From: Dendrophyllia cribrosa
Lineage: Eukaryota; Cnidaria; Anthozoa; Scleractinia; Dendrophylliidae
Assembly: GCA_024195265.1 (NCBI GenBank)
Contig: JAJLRJ010000010.1
Location: forward strand, 36,030,126 to 36,094,125
Direction of reading: 5' to 3'
DNA length: 64,000 bases
Shown: positions 10,491 to 23,305 of the stretch, in pieces
How positions within the stretch are numbered: the stretch's first letter is position 1
Layout of the letters: the number at the start of each line of letters is the position of its first letter
Translations under genes and position numbers: made by a program
The notes under the pieces: generated by a model
Database searches by the model: none
Told to the model about the DNA's origin: nothing
The model's input: only the letters and a program-made list of their open reading frames with translations

Positions 10491-11558
10491 AAAGCGATGG
10501 AAGGTAAAAGGTATAAATAAATATAATTTGCTTCAAAAATCTAATTAAACCAAGATTTTGCCTAAGCAAAACAAGAAATAGAAGTGCATAAAGTTTTTTC
10601 AAATTGTGTTAGCAATGGTCTCAGTAATGACGCATGTTTTTTTGTCAGTTGTTAATGTTTCAGTGGTTGATTGACGACTGGAGTGAGAATGGCCAGGCTC
10701 CTTTCATACCGGAACTTCGTGTTTATTACTCATACCTCTTTCTTTCGAGGGTGGGGGTAGGGGGGGTGGGGGGGGGGGGGAGGAGGCAGAAGGGAGAAGG
10801 GAATAGAGATGTCTCTCTTCTCTCGGCTTCAAAATCTCTTTACGGTGATGGTATGATGGTTGCCTATTTACCGCATCAACGCAGCTGGTGAATCCAAATT
10901 TTAGTGTTTCACATCCCCCGCCCATCGCAGTTTCTTACTTACCCTCTCATTCTTTGCTCGTATTCTAGATCGTGTCGGTGTGACCAGCTAACCTGATTCT
11001 CACAGTCCAAGATCAGTCCAGTAAAAAGGAGAGAGTGTCAGCGACTTCAGACCGTTTTAAAATCATGCTAATTTTGCCTGCAGAACAGGCGTTATTTTTA
11101 TGCGTTTCAGGCGAGCGTGGAGCACGAGGAGAGGCCCTACCGTCGCACGACTCGCGCTCCGCGCGCTTGCATCAAAAGCGCAAAAAACATTACGCCTGTT
11201 CTGCAAGATCTCATCTTGTTATTTTCTTCCTTTACTAATCTGGAATCTTAGTGTAATCAATCTTTGCGCAAGATAAACAATCGCGAAATGTAATCAGGTA
11301 ATGTGCTAAAAGCCACTTTACAAATCGATTCACACCAATTTTCTAACGTTTTCAAAAACAATTCTCGATCGATAGCACTGTTGAAAAATTTCCTTGGCCA
11401 ATAAAAAGAAAAAAAGGAGTCAAATGTAAAGAAGAAAAAAAAGCGATCTTTCAGCATCGATCAGGGAATTGGATAACCTGCTATTTAAAAAATGTGGCAA
11501 TGTTTTTCTTTGGCGCGACTGAACCACCCGCGCGACGCTGTACAAAATAAAAAGATAA
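10491..11558. other. Non-coding spacer with G-runs and one MITE
   Basis: No gene is seen. It holds a G-rich tract near 10750-10785 and a TIR element at 11079-11205. Open frames here are short and overlap low-complexity sequence. Confidence 0.5.
11079..11205. mobile_element. Short TIR element (MITE)
   Basis: The left end TGCAGAACAGGCGTTATTTT and the right end AACATTACGCCTGTTCTGCA are inverted copies. The centre is GC-rich with GCGAGCG and CGCGCTCC. There is no coding sequence. The target duplication is not clear. Confidence 0.65.
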
Positions 11559-11599
11559 ATCAAAGTGCCCTTTGGGCTATCTCCTGTAAGTTTTTCCCC

Positions 11600-12480
11600 A
11601 TCATGCAATGCTGTCAGATTATGTCTGAATATTGTTTTTGATGTTGCAATTGGACATTTAGGTTAGAGTGCGTGGTTTATTGAGTTCAATTTCTCTTTCG
11701 ACAAGTAAGTTTCCATGTTATTGGTAATGGTTATGCAGTCCTCTTGTCTTGTATCTGGAGCAAGTTTCAGTACTTTCAACTCGTCTGGATTTTCACCTGG
11801 TTTATTATCAAGAGCTTCATACAAACATTGTGTTACTGTTGCCTTCCCTAAACCCACGCCACTACTTAAAGTGTCAATTAATTCTCGTCGTTTTTAACAG
11901 AGAGTAACATATGGTAAAAAAACGCCATTTGTTCTCTGTTCAAAGATTGAACAAGTTCTCTATAACTGTTATCATTCATACGATTAATTACTAGCTTTTC
12001 ATTATCATTTGCTGTAGAAAAAATTCCAGCATTATTTTAAAAAAGGTTGGTCCCGTCGTGATCGTTATCTAAACATGGGTTAAAACAACCAAATAGTTCC
12101 CTGTACAGTATCTAACTGATCACGTTCCTTATTTTCAGGATCTCCCATTACTTTATGTAAGAGTACATTCTCCTTTCTTTTCTTTCAAATATAACATGTT
12201 TTATTTGCTGAAATCTCATTTCTACATGGGATATAAAGCATCAAGAGCTCTCTGCAATTAATTTTCAGGATCCTTTTTTATAAAATATAACTGAATGAAT
12301 GATTTAGATTTCATTCTGCGAAGAAGTTTCATTTCTCCTTTCAAGTAAAATTCTTAACAACTTTGTTCTCTGTTCTCATTAATGAGATCATCATCAATCT
12401 TATCGTCAAAATCTGTTTCAGGTGGAAATCTAGTTCTTGTAAACTTACTCAGTATTTATCCCCTCATCTTAACTTTTGCT
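11600..12480 (-). pseudogene. PIF1-like helicase remnant of a Helitron, copy 1
   Basis: On the minus strand, fragments in broken frames read as the helicase domain found in Helitron Rep/Helicase proteins. In order: RDQLDTVQGT, then SLNREQMAFF, then GVGLGKATVTQCLYEAL, which is a decayed Walker A region, then NKPGENPDELKVLKLAPDT. The SLN-EQ phrase followed by a GKS/T-type loop and PGENPD...LAPT is the usual PIF1 order. Frameshifts, stops and the altered Walker A (GLGKAT instead of GxGKS) show that it is dead. The Helitron termini were not identified. Confidence 0.7.
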
Positions 12481-12840
12481 TGAATGTCACTGTTGTTAAC
12501 AAACAGTTATATCAAGAACAGAAATGAGCTAAACATAGTTGCTAGAGCTGTCGTGGTCGTCTTTGGCATTTTCGTTCTTGGATATTAGACACTTATACAT
12601 CTCAGCGTGACGAAGAAACACTCTTTCACAAGCCTTGCACGTTGGAGACTTTAACACTGCATCACGAACTAAGAAATTTACTGATCCTAACATTTTCATA
12701 GCGATAACATAAACTTATTTACCTTGCAACACGACTCTGAGCCAAAGAAACCCTAATATATGCCTAATGGTAATCTAACGGGACAAATATCTCGTAGGTC
12801 TACTCGGGAAAGCTATTCTAATCAGTTAAGGAATTTAATA

Positions 12841-14021
12841 AGAAAGGAATAAGGAATTAATGGGTATAACCGGAGTAATGTCGTGTTAGGGACGGACCAT
12901 TAGATTTTTGAGGGGGGGGGGGGGGATTTTTTGGTGCAGGATATTTTTTTCTACGCTCGAGACTGTGCAAGATTTCTCTTTTTGCCATGATTTGCTTGCA
13001 TGATATTTTTTTTGCGAGTCTATATGTTTTAATGCCTGACGCATATACGTGTTAGGAATACTAGAAAGGCCATACTAGGGAAAGGAATACTATAGCAAGT
13101 CAGATGCGATGTAACAGTAGCTTGATAGCATGAAGCCTGGCCGCGGTGTTGTAACTGCCCCTACAATTTTCTTTACACCAGCCCCCTGTTGATGTCGCCT
13201 TCACAGCTCATCGTAGTAAACCCAACCATCTTACAATTACAGGGGCGGCGCCAGAATATAATGTTGGTGGGGCGAATCTCCTGTGCCGAGCGCCGAAGGC
13301 GCAAGCTTCTAGGGGGGTCCGGGGGCATGCTCCCCCGGGAAATTTTTGAAATGAAACTCTCTGAAATGCTATTTCCAGTGTTCCTGAGACCGGAGAAGCA
13401 GTTTCCAAGGCCAGCTTTGAGTTCAGTTTAATTCTCATGAAAAGTACGTACACGAAACACTTTCTGAAACTTGGGTGTAACTCCATTTTGGTTGTTTGTT
13501 CAAAGTAGATTCGACTGTCACTCGAATATTCTCTGTCAATTCTTTTCAGTGTGGGAAGACTTTGGAAACGAATTTTCCAAAGCGATTTTCTCTGTCATTG
13601 GAGGCAGAAAGAAACTGATTTCCAATATCAGCCATGTTCAATTTGTCAGTTAATGCAATGTCATGGCGGCAAATGAGTGAAATGAAGTTAGCTGACTAAT
13701 ACAGAGAACGGGTTGCTGCAAAAAAACAGTACATGATTTCCACTTACATTTTCGAAATAAACACTTCAATGTATTTTCTAAGCTGTAGGCGATAAAGAAC
13801 GGGTTTTACACTATAACTTTTATGAGGAATTATTTAAAATAAATCGAACTTGTTCGAAATGCGTTACGCTTTATGTTTGCACCCAAAAACTAAAACTGAA
13901 ACATTAATTCCCTGCGAACTATGTCGGCAGATGGCTAAATTTTCCTGCCTGCCCTCCGTTGGCATATCCCACAAAAAAAATCGCTCAAAAACGTAAAAAT
14001 CCTCAGGTGTCAATGGGTTAA
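12841..14021. other. Insert specific to copy 1, dispersed repeats, no gene
   Basis: It contains a G-run at about 12912-12925. It also holds a GC-rich block at 13240-13345 with GGGGCGGCGCCAG and a small palindrome CGGGGGCATGCTCCCCCGG. This block resembles a common invertebrate dispersed repeat. Open frames on both strands at 13189-13653 cover the repeat and have no domain. Confidence 0.5.
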
Positions 14022-15489
14022 AAGCAAAACTTTCTAGAATTTTCTAGAATAATATCTTAACTTCCTAGGATCATATTTCTTATCTTTAATCTCTTGTCCA
14101 GAAGAATAAGCATTTTAAAACTCGTTGACGTAACGCCACCAGTAATGAAGAATGTAAAACAGTCAATGGATTCTTCGATTGTGGAGCAGTTACATTATTG
14201 GGGCTATGCTTCGAATTCTTTATTTCTTATGTACGCTTAAAGCCCGGTTTCACAAATAGTAGAGTTTGCTATCTTTTATGACCTTGAAGTTCTGGTTATG
14301 TCAAGTGATATGACGTCACTTTGTGGTCATTTTTATCTGTGAATACGGTCAATACGCGAAGCAATGTCTTTGACTTCAAACTCAGTATGGAAAATTAAAC
14401 CGATCTGTGGACTTCAAATGGATTTTTCAACACTTCCATAAACGCTACACCACGATATAAATGTGAAGTCATTCGAGAAAGCGCCAGCCTTATAATTAAT
14501 TCATAGAAATTCATCTATTCTTAATCTCAAAAACACTTGAAACAGAAAAACTTGCCCGCAGGTTACTAACCACTTGAAAATCTCGCCAAACTTAAAACCG
14601 GGGGAGATACTCTATATATTTTTTGGGGAGCATGTGCCGCTGGGACTCTAAAACCCTTACCCTATACAAAACCATACCTTTCACAGCCACACATACCTAT
14701 ATACCTTACAATAAAACTACCCCCCCCCCCCCCCCCCCCCCGGAAAAAGGGACACACGGCCAATTTATAGGTCGGGCTGCTTTGCTAAGCCCGACCAACA
14801 AAACATCATTGTAAATGCGTACCTCACACTCTCTTTTCCCTTTCTTTAGGACGTAGTGCTATAAATAATACCAAATGTCCTGAAGCAACTAGTTTGACAG
14901 TTTGACAATCCCAAAGGATGTTAGCCCCGGATGTTAGCCAAGCGCGCTTCAGCGTGCCAAATATCTGACCAAAGTCTACATTAGGTCAAGATAAGATTAC
15001 ATTTACGTAACACGTTTTGACGCTCGATACAATTACCTACATGCTTCAAGCAACATGTTCCCAAAAAAACATAGAATTCGTAATCGTACGCCTTAAAAAT
15101 CATTGCTATGCACGAGAGACATTAAACAGAATGTTACCTAACTGAAAAAATATATATACCGAGGCATTTTTCAAAACTGCGTGTATATGAAATTTAACAC
15201 GCATATTTTTTTAGATTAAGGTCAAGTCAAGAAACCACTGTATTGAAATTATTGAAATAGCGAGAGCTTGAATTTTTGATAAAATACGGCCAAATAAATT
15301 GCTCTCTCTTCTAACGTTCTCTAAAATCTCAGTTAACTAAATCAACCTATGAATATATGGCTTTGTCAGGCCACAATCGTGCGCTCGCTAAACAGCTTTC
15401 AAAAAATATCCCACTCGACTCTTGTGTTCTTATTGATAGCATCTAACAATCAAAGTGCCCTCTGGGCTATCTCCTGTAAGTTTTTCCCC

Positions 15490-16110
15490 ATCATGCAATG
15501 CTGTCAGATTATGTCTGGATATTGTTTTTGATGTTGCAATTGGACTTTTAGGTTAGAGTGCGTGGTTTCTTGACTTCAATTTCTCTTTCGACAAGTAAGT
15601 TTCCATGTTATTGGTAATGGTTATGCAGTCCTCTTGTCTTGTGTCTGGAGCAAGTTTCAGTACTTTCAACTCGTCTGGATTTTCACCTGGTTTATTACCA
15701 AGAGCTTCATACAAACATTGTGTTACTGTTGCCTTCCCTAAACCCACGCCACTACTTAAAGTGTCAATTGATTCTCGTCGTTTTTAACAGAGAGTAACAT
15801 GGTAAAAAAAAACGCCATTTGTTCTCTGTTGAAAGATTGAACAAGTTCTCTATAACTGTTATCATCCATACGATTAATTACTAGCTTTTCATTATCATTT
15901 GCTGTAGAAAAAATTCCAGCATTACTTAAAAAAAGATTGGTCCCTTGGTGATTGTTATCTAAACATGGGTTTAAACAACCAAATAGTTCCCTGTACAGTA
16001 TCTAACTGATCACGTTCCTTATTTTCAGGATCTCCCATAACTTTATGTAAGAGTTCTCCTTGCTTTTCTTTCAAATATAACATGTTTTATTTGCTCCAGT
16101 ATAGGAACAT
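15490..16110 (-). pseudogene. PIF1-like helicase remnant of a Helitron, copy 2
   Basis: This is the duplicate of the remnant at 11600-12480, with the same Walker A-like stretch GLGKATVTQCLYEAL followed by GNKPGENPDELKVLKLAP. A few substitutions separate the two. The copies share the same disabling changes, so decay came before the duplication. Confidence 0.7.
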
Positions 16111-16589
16111 GATAGGAGCTTATTACTCCTGAACATGATTGCATTTTCATTCTTAGATTTTTAATAGATACTTACATCCGTGATCAAAAAACACTTTCTA
16201 ACAAGTCTTGCACGCGGCAGGCTGTGGACACATAATCACGGCCTATTTACTGATCCTAATATGTCCACAGCGGTAACATAAACTTCAGCCGATTGCCATT
16301 TATTTTGCAACACGTGTCAGCCAAAGAAACCCTAACAGTATATGCCAGGACAGTGCAGCGAATACATAGAGAAATAAAATAATTATAATCATGGCTATGG
16401 CATGAAATCCTCCGGGATCGTGTCATCAGAGAAATTATCCAAAGATCAATGGGTCAATATTATCGAGCAAAGTAGATAGATAATTGCGACTTGTCACATC
16501 CTAACAGTGATCTATAGCAAGGAACAAATACCTCGTAAACCTACTTGGGAAAGCTATTTTAAAACAGAAAAGTCATTAGCAAGGATTAG

Positions 16590-16990
16590 TGTGGTGTCAT
16601 CGTCGTACTGTGACACTTTGCTCTGTTTGTTATTCGAGCCTGGGATTTGAATTAGGCCGGCCCTCAATGCTCGGTTCCCGGCGAATAGCTTGGCCTAAAG
16701 TCTCAGCTACAATGAGAGGCGACAAAGGATCGCCCTGTCTAACTCCCCCTTCAAGAACAAACGCTGGCGAAAACCAACCGTTGTTCGTGACAACTTTAGT
16801 TATGTCTGTACATAAATAACTTTAAATTAATTACCCATCGCCGGAAATGCAGTCCCAGGTTAAAGCGATGTAGCACACGTTGTAAGAAATCGTAATTCAC
16901 GCGATCGAAAGCCTTTTCCTGATCAAGACTGATCAATTTTCTTTGCATTGTACAATTTAAAACAAGCAGCAATGTCTGCTATTAAAAACA
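16590..16990 (-). pseudogene. LINE reverse transcriptase fragment (L1/Tx1-like)
   Basis: On the minus strand the fragment reads [19 protein letters not shown] (part of the first catalytic block, with the D of the KAFD motif). After a frameshift come [19 protein letters not shown] and VRQGDPLSPLIVAE. The G-V-R-Q-G-D-P-L-S-P-L box is typical of L1/Tx1-clade reverse transcriptases. The FADD-containing region and all flanking domains are missing. The fragment is present only in copy 2 of the duplication. Confidence 0.8.
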
Positions 16991-18480
16991 CGGGTATTGA
17001 GAAGAATCGGCGATTAAATTTGAGATAAGTCGATATATTAAAAGCAAAACTTTCTAGAATTTTCTAGAATAATATCTTAACTTCCTAGAATCATATTTCA
17101 TATCTTTAATCTCTTGTCCAGAAGAATAAGCATTTTAAAACTCGTTGGCGTAACGCCACGAGTAATGAAGAATGTAAAACAGTCAACGGATTCTTCGATT
17201 GTGGAGCAGTTACATTATTGGGGCTACATGTATGCTTCGAATTCTTAATTTCTTATGTACACTTAAAGCCCGGTTTCACAAATGGTAGAGTTTGCTATCT
17301 TTTATGACCTTGAAGTTCCGGTTATGACAAGTGATATGATGTCACTTTGTGGTCATTTTTATCTGTGAATGCGGTCAATACGCCAAGCAATGTCTTTGAC
17401 TTGAAACTCAGTATGGAAAATTAAACCGATCTGTGGACTTCAAATGGATTTTTCAACACTTCCATAGACGCTACACCACGATATAAATGTGAAGTCATTC
17501 GAGAAAGCGCCGGCCTTATAATTAATTCATCTATTCTTAATCTCAAAAACACTTGAAACAGAAAAACTTGTCCGCAGGTTACTAACCACTTCTCGCCAAA
17601 CTTAAAACCGGGGGAGATACTCTATATACTTTTTGGGGAGCATGTGCCGCTGGGACTCTAAAACCCTTACCCTATACAAAACCATACCCTTCACAGCCAC
17701 ACATACCTATATAACTTACAATAAAACTACCCCCCCCCCCCCCTCCCCCTCCGGAAAAAGGGACACACGGCCAATTTTTAGGTCGGGCTGCTTTGCTAAG
17801 CCCGACCAACAAAACATCATTGTAAATGCATACCTCAAACTCTCTTTTCCCTTTCTTTAGAACGTAGTGCTATAAATAATACCAAAATAATTATTAATGT
17901 CCTGAAGCAACTAGTTTGACAGTTTGACAATCCAGATTGGACAAACATTAAAACACATCGTAAAGGATATTAGCCAAGCGTGCTTCAGCGTGCCAAATAT
18001 CTGACCAAAGTCTACATTAGGTCAAGATAACATTACGTAACACGTTTTGACGCTCGATACAATTACCTACATGCTTCAAGCAACATGTTCCCCAAAAAGC
18101 ATAGAATTCATAATCGTCCTTAAAAATCATTGCTATGCACGAGAGACATTAAACAGTAAGAATGTTACCTAACCGAAAAAAAATATATACCGAGGCATTT
18201 TTCAAAACTGCGTGTATATGAAATTTAACACGCATATTTTTTTAGATTAAGGTCAAGTCAAGAAACCACTGTATTGAAATTATTGAAATAGCGAGAGCTT
18301 GAATTTTTGATAAAATACGGCCAAATAAATTGCTCTCTCATCTAACGTTCTCTAAAATCTCAGTTAACTAAATCAACCTATGAATATATGGCTTTGTCAG
18401 GCCACAATCGTGCGCTCGCTAAACAGCTTTCAAAAAATATCCCACTCGACTCTTGTGTTCTTATTGATAGCATCTAACAA

Positions 18481-19138
18481 AAATGTGCTAACAAAAATGC
18501 AACAAGAATGTCCCCACAAATTCACTAAAAAGTCTATTAATAGTATCTAACAAAAATTTTGCTAACAAAAATGCACAACCATGTAAAACTTTTTCGTTTA
18601 TTGTTTTGTACATGTGCTACCGTTTCGAACTTAAACCTGTTCGGGTGTCTCTAAGTACTGCTTAAAGCTGAACCCTTTTAAACCCCAAAATGACCAACAT
18701 CAAACTTCTCCTCACAAAATCCATACATAATCAGTCTCTTTTCGATTTGCTCAAGTTAGCCAGTACAATTTGTTCTTGCGACTCCTTTCTCAAGTCAGCT
18801 AGCGCAAAAATAGTAATTAAAAAAAATATATACAGAATGTTTTGCCAGCCAGCAAGAATTCCGCTGGGGAACAGATAAAGAGAGGAACAGATTCGTTGGG
18901 TGCCCCTGTATACTTGGCGTGTAATTTGATTGACGGCTCTGTCACTTGAAGTATACTCAGAATTTTAAATATGAACGCTTATCAATGTAAGTAAACATAC
19001 GTGATCTAAAGTATACTTGAGGTCTTTGCTTACTTAAGGTCTATTTACTACGCTAGTATGAACCCACCTATTGACTGGAGCGTTTCCATTTTAAAAATGG
19101 CGATAAGTGACAAATTGGTTTAGTCCCTTGAGATTTAG
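18481..19138. other. Spacer upstream of the Ly6 exon, no exon seen
   Basis: This is AT-rich sequence with a short repeat of CTAACAAAAATG. I looked for upstream Ly6/uPAR exons (cysteine-rich frames with splice borders, or a signal peptide) and found none I could defend. They may lie farther upstream. Confidence 0.4.
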
Positions 19139-19266
19139 AAAAGTGTTTGGAGAAATGTTCGTCCCCTGACTCAGAAGGGAGCGTTATGTGCGGTTCTTGC
19201 TGCGACGAAGACCTGTGTAACAAGGGAGAGGGACCTAAGGCATCTGAACTGTCAGGAACATGGTAA
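19139..19266 (+). CDS. Ly6/uPAR three-finger-domain protein, last exon, interrupted
   Basis: The acceptor GAGATTTAG ends at 19138. The frame encodes KKCLEKCSSPDSEG, then VMCGSCCDEDLCNKGEG. The CC-x4-CN ending (CCDEDLCN) is the signature of the Ly6/uPAR (three-finger) fold, whose animal members are mostly GPI-anchored surface or secreted proteins. After ELSGT the frame meets the foldback element and stops at TAA 19264-19266. Skipping the element, the same frame continues at 32078 into a hydrophobic tail (see that entry). As it stands, the product would end two codons after the break and lack the tail. Upstream exons with the signal peptide and first cysteines are not visible. Spliced or alternative products cannot be judged from sequence. 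Confidence 0.75.
19254..19261. repeat. Left target-site duplication of the foldback element
   Basis: AGGAACAT here is repeated at 32070-32077, immediately outside the other terminus. It is part of the Ly6 coding frame (codons for G-T and the first base of the next). Confidence 0.9.
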
Positions 19267-19380
19267 TACGTTCATGATAACCGTCACGAATATAGCATTT
19301 CTAACGTTTAAGTCTTTCGGAAACTCATACTAAACTTTCTAAGCTATCCGTTATGGCCGATGTCCTCCTATAGTTATTGT
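19262..19380 (+). repeat. Left terminal inverted repeat of the foldback element
   Basis: This is unique-sequence TIR of about 110 bp followed by the first satellite units. It starts GGTAATACGTTCATGATAAC. It pairs with 31951-32069, differing at three positions (for example GCATTTC versus ACATTTC). Confidence 0.92.
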
Positions 19381-22300
19381 AGTTCTTTAGTTCTGTAGCT
19401 TTGGTAGTTCTGTAGTTCTTGTAGTTCTTGTAGTTCTGTAGTTCTGTAGTTATGGTAGTTCTTGTAGTTCTCGTAGTTCTGTAGTTCTAGTAGTTCTTGT
19501 AGCTATTGTAGTTCTTGTAGTTCTGTAGTTCTGGTAGTTCTTGTAGTTCTTGTAGTTCTGTAGTTCTCGTAGTTCTGTAGTTCTGGTAGTTCGGTAGTTC
19601 TCGTAGTTCTGGTAGTTCTTGTAGTTCTGTAGTTCTGTAGTTCTCGTAGTTCTGTAGTTCTGGTAGTTCGGTAGTTCGGTAGTTCTTGTAGTTCTTGTAG
19701 TTCTGTAGTTCTAGTAGTTCTTGAAGTTCTTGTAGTTCTGTAGTTCTGGTAGTTCTGTAGTTCCGTAGTTCTGTAGTTCTGTAGTTTTGGAAGTTCTGTA
19801 GTTCTGGTAGTTCTGTAGTTCTGGTAGTTCTTGTAGTTCTTGTAGTTCTGTAGTTCTGTAGTTCTTGTAGTTCTGTAGTTATGGTAGTTCTTGTAGTTCT
19901 TGTAGTTCTGTAGTTCTAGTAGTTCTTGTAGTTCTTGTAGTTCTGTAGTTCTGTAGTTCTGTAGTTCTGGTAGTTCGGTAGTTCTTGTAGTTCTATAGTT
20001 ATGTAGTTCTCGTAGTTCTGGTAGTTCGGTAGTTCGGTAGTTCTTGTAGTTCTTGTAGTTCTAGTACTTCTTGTAGTTCTGTAGTTCTGTAGTTTTGTAG
20101 TTCTCGTAGTTCTGGTAGTTCTTGTAGTTATGTAGTTCTGTAGTTCTGGTAGTTCGGTAGTTCTGTAGTTCTTGTAGTTCTTGTAGTTCTGTAGTTCTTG
20201 TAGTTCTTGTAGTTCTGTAGTTCTGTAGTTTTTGTAGTTCGGTAGTTCGGTAGTTCTTGTAGTTCTTGTAGTTCTAGTAGTTCTTGTAGTTCTGTAGTTC
20301 TGTAGTTCTCGTAGTTCTCGTAGTTCTCGTAGTTCTCGTAGTTCTGTAGTTCTGGTAGTTCTTGTAGTTCTGTAGTTCTGGTAGTTCGGTAGTTCGGTAG
20401 TTCTCGTAGTTCTGTAGTTCTGGTAGTTCTTGTAGTTCTTGTAGTTCTGTAGTTCTGTAGTTCTCGTAGTTCTGTAGTTCTGGTAGTTCGGTAGTTCGGT
20501 AGTTCTATAGTTCTTGTAGTTCTTGTAGTTCTCTAGTTCTGGTAGTTCTGTAGTTCCGTAGTTCTGTAGTTCTGTAGTTTTGGAAGTTCTGTAGTTCTGG
20601 TAGTTCTGTAGTTCTGGTAGTTCTTGTAGTTCTTGTAGTTCTGTAGTTCTGTAGTTCTTGTAGTTCTGTAGTTATGGTAGTTCTTGTAGTTCTTGTAGTT
20701 CTGTAGTTCTATTAGTTCTTGTAGTTCTTGTAGTTCTGTAGTTCTGTAGTTATCGTAGTTCTGTAGTTCTGTAGTTCTGGTAGTTCGGTAGTTCGGTAGT
20801 TCTGGTAGTTCGGTAGTTCGGTAGTTCTTGTAGTTCTTTTAGTTCTAGTAGTTCTTGTAGTTCTGTAGTTCTGTAGTTCTGTAGTTCTCGTAGTTCTCGT
20901 AGTTCTGGTAGTTCTTGTAGTTCTGTAGTTCTGTAGTTCTGTAGTTCTGGTAGTTCGGTAGTTCGGTAGTTCTTGTAGTTCTTGTAGTTCTTGTAGTTCT
21001 GTAGTTCTAGTAGTTCTTGTAGTTCTTGTAGTTCTGTAGTTCTGTAGTTCTGGTAGTTCGGTAGTTCGGTAGTTCTTGTAGTTCTTGTAGTTCTTGTAGT
21101 TCTTGTAGTTCGGTAGTTCTGTAGTTCTCGTAGTTCTCGTAGTTCTCGTAGTTCTCGTAGTTCTGTAGTTCTGGTAGTTCTTGTAGTTCTTGTAGTTCTG
21201 TAGTTCTTGTAGTTCTGTAGTTATGGTAGTTCTTGTAGTTCTTGTAGTTCTTGTAGTTCTGTAGTTCTATTAGTTCTTGTAGTTCTTGTTGTTCTGTAGT
21301 TCTGTAGTTATCGTAGTTCTGTAGTTCTGGTAGTTCGGTAGTTCGGTAGTTCTTGTAGTTTTATAGTTCTGTAGTTCTCGTAGTTCTGTAGTTCTGGTAG
21401 TTCGGTAGTTCGGTAGTTCTTGTAGTTCTTGTAGTTCTAATAGTTCTTGTAGTTCTGTAGTTCTGTAGTTCTGTAGTTCTCGTAGTTCTCGTAGTTCTGG
21501 TAGTTCTTGTAGTTCTGTAGTTCTGTAGTTCTGTAGTTCTGGTAGTTCGGTAGTTCGGTAGTTCTTGTAGTTCTTGTAGTTCTGTAGTTCTAATAGTTCT
21601 TGTAGTTCTTGTAGTTCTGTAGTTCTGTAGTTCTGGTAGTTCGGTAGTTCGGTAGTTCTTGTAGTTCTTGTAGTTCTAGTAGTTCTTGTAGTTCTGTAGT
21701 TCTGTAGTTCTGTAGTTCTCGTAGTTCTCGTAGTTCTCGTAGTTCTCGTAGTTCTCGTAGTTCTGTAGTTCTGGTAGTTCTTGTAGTTCTTGTAGTTCTG
21801 TAGTTCTGGTAGTTCTGTAGTTCCGTAGTTCTGTAGTGCTGTAGTTCTGTAGTTTTGGTAGTTCTGTAGTTCTGGTAGTACTGTAGTTCTGTAGTTCTGG
21901 TAGTTCGGTAGTTCTGGTAGTTCTGTAGTTCTGTAGTTCGGTAGTTCTTGTAGTTCTTGTAGTTCTGTAGTTCTAGTAGTTCTTGTAGTTCTGTAGTTCT
22001 GTAGTTCTGTAGTTCTCGTAGTTCTGTAGTTCTTGTAGTTCTGTAGTTCTAGTAGTTCTTGTAGTTCTTGTAGTTCTGTAGTTCTGTAGTTCTGGTAGTT
22101 CTGTTGTTCCGTAGTTCTGTAGTTCTGTAGTTCTGTAGTTCTGTAGTTTTGGTAGTTCTGTAGTTCTGGTAGTTCTGTAGTTCTGTAGTTCTGTTGTTCT
22201 GTAGTTCTCGTAGTTCTGTAGTTCTGGTAGTTCGGTAGTTCGGTAGTTCTGGTAGTTCTGTAGTTCGGTAGTTCTTGTAGTTCTTGTAGATCTGTAGTTC

Positions 22301-23305
22301 TAGTAGTTTTTGTAGTTCTTGTAGTTCTGTAGTTCTGTAGTTCTGTAGTTCGGTAGTTCTTGTAGTTCTTGTAGTTCTAGTAGTTTTTGTAGTTCTGTAG
22401 TTCTGTAGTTCTGTAGTTCTGTAGTTCTCGTAGTTCTTTTAGTTCTCGTAGTTCTGTAGTTCGGTAGTTCTTGTAGTTCTAGTAGTTCTTGTAGTTCTGT
22501 AGTTCTGTAGTTCTCGTAGTTCTCGTAGTTCTGTAGTTCTGGTAGTTCTTGTAGTTCTGTAGTTCTGTAGTTCTGGTAGTTCGGTAGTTCGGTAGTTCTT
22601 GTAGTTCTTATAGTTCTGTAGTTCTAGTAGTTCTGTAGTTCTGGTAGTTCTGTAGTTCTGTAGTTCTGTAGTTCTCGTAGTTCTGTAGTTCTGGTAGTTC
22701 GGTAGTTCGGTAGTTCGATAGTTCTGTAGTTCGGTAGTTCTTGTAGTTCTTGTAGTTCTGTAGTTCTGTAGTTATCGTAGTTCTGTAGTTCTGTAGTTCT
22801 GGTAGTTCGGTAGTTCGGTAGTTCGGTAGTTCGGTAGTTCGGTAGTTCGGTAGTTCTTGTAGTTCTTGTAGTTCTTGTAGTTCTGTAGTTCTAGTAGTAC
22901 TTGTAGTTCTTGTAGTTCTGTAGTTCTGTAGTTCTGGTAGTTCGGTAGTTCGGTAGTTCTTGTAGTTCTTGTAGTTCTTGTAGTTCTTGTAGTTCTGTAG
23001 TTCTGTAGTTCTGTAGTTCTGTAGTTCTCGTAGTTCTCGTAGTTCTCGTAGTTCTGTAGTTATGGTAGTTCTTGTAGTTCTTGTAGTTCTTGTAGTTCTG
23101 TAGTTCTATTAGTTCTTGTAGTTCTTGTAGTTCTGTAGTTCTGTAGTTATCGTAGTTCTGTAGTTCTGTAGTTCTGGTAGTTCGGTAGTTCGGTAGTTCT
23201 TGTAGTTTTATAGTTCTGTAGTTCTCGTAGTTCTGTAGTTCTGGTAGTTCGGTAGTTCGGTAGTTCTTGTAGTTCTTGTAGTTCTAATAGTTCTGTAGTT
23301 CTGTA
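19371..23305 (+). repeat. Left-arm satellite, part 1
   Basis: This is a short-period satellite made of 7-10-bp variants: GTAGTTCTG, GTAGTTCTTG, GTAGTTCGG and TAGTTCTC. The variants occur in recurring orders, so longer higher-order blocks are visible. One example is the string with CCGTAGTTCTGTAGTGCTG near 21825, which recurs near 26130 and 28030. No coding content. Confidence 0.97.

Larger units (their letters stand above)
11559..15449. repeat. Tandem segmental duplication, copy 1
   Basis: This segment and 15450-18480 are two direct tandem copies. Matching blocks are 11560-12180 with 15451-16090 (starting CAAAGTGCCCT), the more diverged 12560-12840 with 16140-16575, and 14022-15447 with 17038-18479 (starting AAAGCAAAACTTTCTAGAAT). 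The first copy ends GATAGCATCTAACAA exactly where the second copy begins. The copies differ by later insertions: copy 1 carries extra sequence at about 12841-14021, copy 2 carries a LINE fragment at 16590-16990. The content is Helitron-like helicase remnants plus AT-rich non-coding DNA. Confidence 0.85.
15450..18480. repeat. Tandem segmental duplication, copy 2
   Basis: This is the second copy of the segment described at 11559-15449. The blocks are nearly identical at their ends (for example 17038-18479 with 14022-15447, differing by scattered substitutions and small indels). The dispersed GTGCCGCTGGGACTCT repeat and its following C-run (17731-17743) are part of the duplicated unit, so they predate the duplication. 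Confidence 0.85.
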
